Shown here piece after piece: positions 57,572-64,000 of a stretch of 64,000 bases of DNA (position 1 is the first letter of the stretch; each line of letters begins with the position of its first letter). The position numbers and the translations under genes are program-made. The stretch lies in contig CALYLX010000143.1 in assembly GCA_944990035.1 (NCBI GenBank), forward strand, positions 372,001 to 436,000, given 5' to 3'. Under the pieces are notes generated by a model. That model saw nothing but the letters and a program-made list of their open reading frames with translations, had not been told where the DNA came from and searched no databases. Origin of the DNA: Clitopilus passeckerianus. Its lineage: Eukaryota > Basidiomycota > Agaricomycetes > Agaricales > Entolomataceae.

Positions 57572-59511
57572 ATGTTCTCTTCTGCGAGGCTACTCGCTCT
57601 CGTCAGCCTTCCGCTGGCTGTTCTGGCTCGCCAGTTCCCTGTGGTTGATGGAGTCATTGGTGGCGTACCTAAAGACCTGGGTCAGGCTAAGGTCCAACCT
57701 CAAGTCCTCAAGGGTGCTGCCACTACTCCAGGAGCTCTCCGCGTCACAGAGAACTCAGGTGTCTGTGGTCAGTGCCTACGTTCTCCTTTTCGTGATCGAG
57801 ACTGACAGGATTTCCCTCAGAAACAACCCCTGGCGTGTACCAAGCCTCTGGATACGGTGACCTAACCTCGAGTCAAAGCATCTTCTTCTGGTTCTTTGCC
57901 GCTCGAAACAACCCAGACACTGCTCCTCTTTCTCTTTGGTTCAATGGAGGTGTAAGTGCATTTCAAAATGTTCCTCTTAACTCACTCTGGACTAATGCAC
58001 CATGGCAGCCCGGTAGCTCTTCCATGATCGGACTCATCCAAGAGAACGGCCCCTGCAGAATCAAGAACGACAGCTCAACAGTCGCTCTCAACCCTTACTC
58101 CTGGAACACCAACGCAAACGTCCTCTACATCGATCAACCAGTCGGCGTCGGGTTCTCGCACGGAACCCTCAGCGTCGGCACCTCCCAACAAGCTGCTTCT
58201 GACGTCTGGAAGTTCTTGCAAATTTGGCTCAAGGACTCGAGGTTCACCAAATTCCAGGGCAGGAATCTCGCCATCTGGACTGAGTCGTGCGTTACCTCTC
58301 CAAAGTTCATATTAGATCTGTTTCTGATCAGCGTGACGAAACAGGTACGGTGGCCACTACGGACCAACTTTCGCTGCGTAGGTTTCCCTCTTTTCATGCT
58401 TGTATGATCGCTCTAACTAAATTCACAGATATTTCCTCTCTCAAAACGCTGCCATTGCTGCTGGCACCGTCTCTGGACTTCCTCTCAACCTCAAGGTTCT
58501 TGCTATTGGCAACGGTCTCACTGTAAGCTTCCTTTCCACATCCAATGAACCTACTTCTGATCGTACCTTCAAAGGATCCGCTTGTCCAATATCCTGGTTA
58601 CATTGCCTATGCTGGCAGCAACCCATACCACGCCTTGGTTTCCGCCTCGACAATCTCCAGCGCCAACAACTCATGGACACGTTCTGGTGGCTGCAAGGCA
58701 CAGATCACGAACTGTTATAATGGCGGATCCAACTCCGTTTGCTCTTCTGCTCAAAGCTACTGCAACAGCAATATCTTGTCGCCTCTGGCCGGGAACTACG
58801 ACGTATGTGGACTTTTGTGGTGTTCTCTACTCTGTCTTATTATCGCTCCTCAGGTCTACGATGTTCGCGCCAAAAACCCTGACCCATACCCACCCGACTT
58901 CTCCAGCTGGTTGTCGTCTGTCCGCACTAAGATCGGTGCCGAAGTCAGTTGGCAAGAGACAAACAACAACGTCTACAGCAACTTCGCTTCGACTGGTCAG
59001 TTCTAGACATTTTCTACCCATTATGCACGCTCACCGAGTATCACAGGTGACTGGATGAGAAACTCCAGGCCGAATCTTGAAACCGTTATCAACGCTGGCG
59101 TGAGGACCCTTGTTTTCGACGGAGATGCTGTAAGTTTGGCTATTCTGTGTACTGGCTGCTTGCTTATGGTGCCCTGTTGCTCAGGATTATATTCTTAACT
59201 TCAATGGCGTCGAAGCTATGGTTGGCGCTCTACAAACTCAATTCTCATCTCAGTATGCACAGCAAGCTTGGACCACCTACAAGGTCGCTGGCCAATCAAC
59301 TGGCCAATACAAGCAAGCTGGAACATTCTCTTACATCCGCGTCTACGGTGCTGGCCATGAGGTTCCTGCGTATAAGGTAAGAAATGTTTCTCATTTCCTC
59401 AGCGTCATCGTACTCAGAGAGGCTTTTTAGTATGGCACTTTGGCCACAGGGCAGGCTGCTCTACAGATCTTCGACCAGATCATGTCCAACCAGTCTTTGA
59501 GTTCTACATAG
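57572..59511 (+). CDS. Secreted serine carboxypeptidase (S10 family)
   Basis: Removes C-terminal residues from peptides at acid pH, outside the cell or in the vacuole. ATG 57572 gives a signal peptide (MFSSARLLALVSLPLAVLA). Then GVYQASGYGDLTSSQSIFFW and [20 protein letters not shown] across an intron. The catalytic Ser is in IWTESYGGHYGPTFAA, again split by an intron right after the first two bases of its codon; the Asp is in TLVFDGDADYILNFNG; the His is in RVYGAGHEVPAYK. The insertion domain has several Cys (GGCKAQITNCYNGG, VCSSAQSYCNS). Ends DQIMSNQSLSST with stop 59509-59511. About nine introns. All triad residues present; about 500 residues, family length. Confidence 0.9.
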
Positions 59512-59766
59512 TCGGTTTCGTACGTTGTGTTATCCCAGCAATTAACTTGAGTTTTTTTGCACTTGCAGCTACAAAAATCAACAATGTAGCCTGTTTATCG
59601 ATTACGTAATCGGCCAACGCGCCAAGTAGCCGACCCTAAAGTCATGATCAACACGCTGTTGACGCGCCTCGACGCGTCTTTTGATGATTCCACATCAACA
59701 ACAAACGGAATATAAGCGACATGCCATTCGCTTACGGGCCGCACCTTCTACCCACCCCAGTCGACA
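59512..59766. promoter_or_regulatory. Promoter of the 59767 gene with ACGCGT site
   Basis: Contains ACGCGT at 59672-59677, preceded by the near match GACGCGCC at 59661-59668, about 90 bp upstream of the next start codon. MBF-type site inferred from the motif. Confidence 0.3.
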
Positions 59767-60860
59767 ATGTCAGACTCAACACCTTCCTCACCACGCTACA
59801 CCCTCAAAAGATCAAGAAGTAGGGCATCATTTCCGAGTTCAAGTGATACTGAGTGCTCGCCACCCAAGAAAAGAACACGCCGAGAACCTAGAAGGGAACG
59901 GCCTGGTAGGTCGCATGTTTTGTTTACTTTCTAGTAGACTGACGAAGGGCTATAGTCAAAAGAATGGGCAGCCTTCCCGACTTTCTACGGAACCGCCTCT
60001 GTGATGCTTTGGACGAAAGCGCCATCACGGACTTCAAGAGCAGAATGTCGAATAACAGTGCGTCACACTGACCGCCTTATTCCATTCTCCCCCTTACACC
60101 CTCATAGGAGAACACTCTCTGGAATTGGCTACGCTTGACATTATAGACGAGGTCAAGGTTTCTGTGAAAAATGAAGTCCGTCGGGAGGGACGTCGGATAC
60201 TTGAGGTTGAACTCTATGAACGGTGGTTGGAAAGCTTTGACTATGTCTTTGAAGCCATGGAGGTATGCAACGTTGCTCCCGGCTTTGTCTTTTTTATTGA
60301 CTAGTTTCTTAGACGTTGCTCGACGCCCAAGTTCCCGGAACTCGTCGACGTGTCAGCGGCCTCGGTCGGCTAACATTCTCGATCCTGTACAGCTTGATCG
60401 ATAAGTTGATTGACGAAGTCAATGCCTACCAAGACAAATGGTCCTTCCGATACCCCGTGGGCCCCATAGAACCCGACCCACTGGTTATGAGCATCGTTGA
60501 TGAATGCTATGAAGACCCCTCCGACGGTCGGGAGGCAGAAGCCGTCAAGTCGGCTGAAGCAATCCTCAGGCGCTTTGATACTCTGCTGGCAGCCGCCGTT
60601 GGGCGGTATAAGACGGAATGCGATAAAAAGTTGATGGCTTCGAGTATCGCACGCAAGGAAGAGAATCTCGGACGGGGTCTGTGTCTTCTCAACGAGCAAA
60701 CGGGCTTCGGAGGTTATAATGGGATGGGATTCAACCTATTCACTGAATCTCGCAGCGCTATGGTGACTTGGAATGACCAGGTATGTTTCTGCGTCTCGTG
60801 TAGAGCTGGGTTATGGTCTGATCTAATTCCCAGTACGGCTCTCACGAAACACTCGCCTAA
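59767..60860 (+). CDS. Hypothetical protein with basic N-terminus
   Basis: Not recognised. Five exons, all GT-AG and in phase. ATG 59767 gives MSDSTPSSPRYTLKRSRSRA and SPPKKRTRREPRRERP, a likely nuclear localisation signal. Then VKRMGSLPDFLRNRLCDALD, EVKVSVKNEVRREGRRILEV, YERWLESFDYVFEAME (charged helices), TLLDAQVPGTRRRVSGLGRL, ILYSLIDKLIDEVNAYQDKW, AVGRYKTECDKKLMASSIAR and a short last exon YGSHETLA, stop 60858-60860. About 290 residues, mostly helical, without membrane segments. Nuclear location is inferred from the basic start. Confidence 0.65.
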
Positions 60861-60991
60861 ACGCAAGAATGATATAAGGAATCCAATTTACATTTGTATC
60901 ATACGCATGCACATATCGTTATTTGTATCTAATAGCATATCTTAAATTTCAAGGATTTAAATCAAGAATATTGTCATATCAAAATGGTTGG

Positions 60992-61560
60992 TTACACTGT
61001 GCCCGGGCATGGTGGCACCTCGATGTTCGAAGCTTTAATAGTCATCATCAGAGCCATCCCACAACCGTCCTGCAGAAAGCGAGTATTTTGGGGGAGGTCG
61101 AAATAGTCGTCCCTGAAGCAAAGGCTTAGTCCGTTCGCGATTAAAGGTGCAAGCCTTTCCAGAGCCTTCGCCCGCAGCCGCTCACTGAGTCGAAAATCAA
61201 CTTTTCGCAGTGGCAAACAGCCAATAGCCAATAGCGGTGCCATCACCCACGCTATGAGATAAACCTTGCGATCTATCGTTGAGGAGGTTGATCCTCGCTT
61301 CAAGGGTAGTGTATCTTCGCCGTTCGATAGCCTTTCTCAAGGCAACATCGGGAGTAATCAATTGGCCCGGAGAATCTTGAGTATCGTAATATCGCTAAGG
61401 TTTCGTCACGTTTCGCCGTTAGCTCGTCGAGTTTCGGCGTTAGAATGTTTCGCTCCTTGTCCAGTAACACTACCGACTGTTGCAGTCAGGATAAATCACG
61501 TCGAATGCTCTAGATCTCGTTTTCACCAAGCGGGTAATCAAAGGAAGGTAATGTAGCCAT
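60992..61560 (-). pseudogene. Internally deleted F-box gene relic
   Basis: From ATG 61558-61560 the minus strand reads MATLPSFDYPLGENEI, a stop, then LQQSVVLLDKERNILTPKLD and ELTAKRDETLAILRYSRFSG, which resembles the coiled coil before the F-box in the genes at 44-50 kb. After about 60 further codons with stops, it reads LRKVDFRLSERLRAKALERL, APLIANGLSLCFRDDYF, closely matching the C-terminal block of F-box gene 3 (LRTVDFRLNERLRAKALAKL). The F-box and the LRR region are gone. A fourth, dead family member, about 10 kb from the cluster and in opposite orientation. Confidence 0.65.
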
Positions 61561-61590
61561 GAAGACTCGGGCTTGCCGAAGTTTGGATCA

Positions 61591-62315
61591 AGCAACTATG
61601 ACGGCAGATTTCGTCAAATATTCCTAGGCTAGGTTTAGACAGAAATTGTTGGCGTGATGTGTGAATTTCCACATTTCATGTCTGGTTCGGGTTTGGTCGG
61701 GTTTTGGTCAGAGTTTGGTTGGAGTTTGGTTTGCTCAACCATCAGTTTCTCACCCCCATGGGCATGCTGGGCAATGTCCTTCATGGCGGGGGGCTACTAA
61801 GGTAAAACATGTCCACGGCCCTAATGAAAGAATGGTCGTGTACTTTACCGGGATGAAGCGTTCCATAAAAGGCGATATGGCTTGAAAAGGTTGATGAATC
61901 GGCGTGCTGAACTGATCCGCCTTCCTTATTTGGGCATGTGCTCCCGCTCATTGAGTTCAAGAGAACAATCCCAGAGCAACCTCATTTCGCAGGTGCCCAA
62001 AGCATTTGTCACGCATACAATGGGCTGGCATAATATTTAACAACTTTTACATTTCGTGATATAAGTAAATACAGAGTTTTCGATGTTGCCGCCAAGTCGC
62101 CACCACTATGGCTGCTGTTGCATAATAAATGAATCGATGAAATTGTGAGGAAGACAGAGGGGCGTGAGAAATTGATCCTCGGGCGAACCAAACCTCGACC
62201 ACACCCTGACCACACCCGAACCAAACATCAAATGCACAGATTCAGGCATCACCCCAACGATTTTTTACCAAACCTAGCCTAGGAATACTTGACGAAATCT
62301 GCCGTCATAAGCAAC
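61591..62315. mobile_element. MITE with long terminal inverted repeats and 6-base TSD
   Basis: The element spans 61597-62309 (713 bp). It starts TATGACGGCAGATTTCGTCA and ends with the reverse complement of the same 20 bases; the terminal inverted repeats run on with scattered differences for about 160 bp (61597-61757 and 62159-62309). The direct repeat AGCAAC flanks it on both sides (61591-61596 and 62310-62315). Inside there is no transposase-like frame, so it is non-autonomous. The TIRs are rich in GTTTGGT repeats. Superfamily not assigned. Confidence 0.8.
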
Positions 62316-62989
62316 GATTCCGAGTCTATCGATGTTTTTCCATCACTTGATCACCTACGGCAACTTCCGTACTTTAACGACCTCTTTGAAAATATCCAGA
62401 ATCAATTTCAGAAATTCCTAGGCCAAGTCCCAGGTCTCCCAGGCTGCTAATTTGTTTCCGCGACGTTAATTAATATGATGGCCGAGTAAACTTTAATCTG
62501 CGCCGCTGTCATAATCATGACTCGACAGGTGGAATTCTCTCAGGACTGACGACTCAAGAGTTTGCATCACCACAATTCAGCCATCGCCGGCCTTACAGCA
62601 TCTCGAGGGTAAACCGCACATGCCGCAGATTTACAATATTTCCAGGCAAGACTGAGGACTGCAGGATGCTCTTCCAGTTCGCCAATGAATTCGTACCCAT
62701 TTGCAGCAAGTGGATTGGTCGCGGTGCTTCACTGAAGGCTGCACAAAGTGTCCACTGTTCAGCCGAATGGGGTACAAGGTATAGTAGGCATAATTGCAGC
62801 ACGAACCGGCCGAGCAAACACACCGATGGCCACCCCCAATTTAGTTGGCCCCATCAGCCAGAAAATTGAAGAGTCTTCGATGTCATACGTAATCGTATAG
62901 CCATAAAGGAGGATGGCAGTCAGAGTGGGGGCCGACCAGAATCTCCCCTTTCTCCCATCCAATACTCCTGCTACTTGCCTACCACCTAC
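62316..62989. other. Interval between MITE and MFS gene
   Basis: No supported gene. Short frames only (for example 62666-62869 plus). The last 100-150 bases should hold the promoter of the next gene. Confidence 0.3.
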
Positions 62990-64000
62990 ATGAGCACGAC
63001 GCATGACGCGGACCTGGCTACGGTCGTCGAGGACAATGAAGATTCTGAGTCTCGGAGAGTTCGGCCTCGACGAACGCCGCTACCAAAACTCCAGCTCTTC
63101 ATCGTCCTCCTGGTCCAATTTGCCGAACCCCTGATTGGCACCGTGATCTATCCCTTCATCAACCAGTTTGTGTCGGAAACAGGCATAACGGGCGGGGACG
63201 AGCGCAAGACTGGGCACTACGCAGGTCTCATGGTGAGTTTTATTCTATTCCCTGCGCCAGAAATTTGACCTGTCTGGGGTCTGCTCTCCAGGAGTCTGTC
63301 TTTTTTCTCGGCGAGGCTGCCACCGTTCTTTCCTGGGGAAGAGCATCAGACTATCTCGGCCGAAAACCGGTGCTGCTTCTGGGCCCACTGGGATTGACGT
63401 TCGCCACCTTGTTCTTCGGTCTTTCACGGACCTACTGGATGCTCTTTGCCTGGAGGCTGCTTCAAGGCATGTTCAATGGGAATATTGGTATGCTCATCCT
63501 ACTATGTAATACGTCCGTCAGGGCTGAGATTTTGTTCCCTAGGTGTATCTAAAACCGTAATGGCTGAGGCGAGTGATTGAAATCGGAGGCATGCAGCGAA
63601 GGCTAACAAGATGGTAGATCACTGACTCAACAAACGTGGTTGAAGCATATTCACTGATTCCCGTAATGTTGGGCACTGGATATACCTTAGGGTAAATTCG
63701 TTCCGCTGGACAAGCACACTGTTTCTGACTATCGAATTTTGTAGACCACTCATTGGAGGTATCCTGGCCAATCCGGCTGACCGATGGCCTACTTTGTTTG
63801 GCACCGCATTCTTCCACCACTATCCTTACTTCTTGCCATGTGCCGCAGCAGCGTCAGTTGCCTTACTGTCTTTCCTGATTGGTCTGGTAGCACAGAAAGA
63901 GGTGAGTTGGTTCCTTCGTCTCAGAACTAATATCTAAACTATCTGTTTAGACTTTACCATCTGCTACCTGGAGGAAGTGGCTGAAGCTGGGGAAACGACC
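62990..64000 (+). CDS. MFS drug:H+ antiporter-type transporter (partial, runs off the window)
   Basis: DHA1-type major facilitator common in mushrooms. ATG 62990 gives MSTTHDADLATVVEDNEDSE and PLPKLQLFIVLLVQFAEPLI, first helix, then TVIYPFINQFVSETGITGGD. Exon 2 has ESVFFLGEAATVLSWGRASD and YLGRKPVLLLGPLG, the G-x3-D-x-x-GRK loop motif, then YWMLFAWRLLQGMFNGNIG. A short exon ends VSKTVMAE; the next begins ITDSTNVVEAYSLIPVMLGT; then PLIGGILANPADRWP. The intron between MAE and ITD (63569-63617, 49 bases) has a GC donor (GCGAGT...GGTAG). The C-terminal half lies beyond the window. Confidence 0.85.

Overview
The window looks like nuclear DNA of a mushroom-type basidiomycete (Agaricomycetes). Genes are dense and on both strands, cut by many introns of about 45-65 bases with GT-AG ends, and nearly every reading frame has to be spliced to recover a full protein. 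Coordinates of multi-exon genes run from start codon to stop codon; exon joins were read by eye and not confirmed with RNA.

Layout. 0-10.5 kb holds conserved housekeeping genes: AFG2 (AAA ATPase) and GPI16 (GPI transamidase subunit) in a divergent pair, ATP17 (ATP synthase subunit f, with a 9-base exon) and RCE1 (CAAX protease). 11-17.2 kb is a cluster of a lineage-type MYND zinc-finger family: three full-length genes (one with a damaged splice site), one pseudogene and one two-exon relic. 18.6-22.1 kb is a GH2 beta-mannosidase, followed by a small hypothetical gene. 25.4-34.0 kb is a tandem duplication of a two-gene cassette, MYND gene plus cytochrome P450, all on the minus strand. 36-38.3 kb is a second tandem duplication, of a small secreted protein with its promoter. 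38.8-41.3 kb encodes a PPPDE-thioredoxin-PUL fusion. 41.3-44.4 kb is gene-poor with degenerate repeats. 44.4-50.4 kb has three F-box/leucine-rich-type paralogues in tandem, two with signs of frame damage and one without a visible start codon. 51.1-60.9 kb returns to conserved genes: EB1 microtubule-tip protein, an MFS monocarboxylate-type transporter, a CCDC137-like nucleolar protein, a serine carboxypeptidase and a basic hypothetical protein. 61-62.3 kb has an internally deleted F-box relic beside a 713-bp MITE with terminal inverted repeats and a 6-base target duplication. The window ends inside a second MFS transporter.

The most interesting content is the MYND family. Seven copies or remnants lie within 20 kb, with the same four-exon plan, a variant MYND finger split by the last intron, and an identical kind of C-terminal tail ending in Thr-Glu-Tyr. 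Two of them have been duplicated together with a P450. Copies range from intact to wrecked, so the family is in active birth-and-death turnover. No function can be given from the sequence; a regulatory protein-interaction role is only inferred from the MYND domain.
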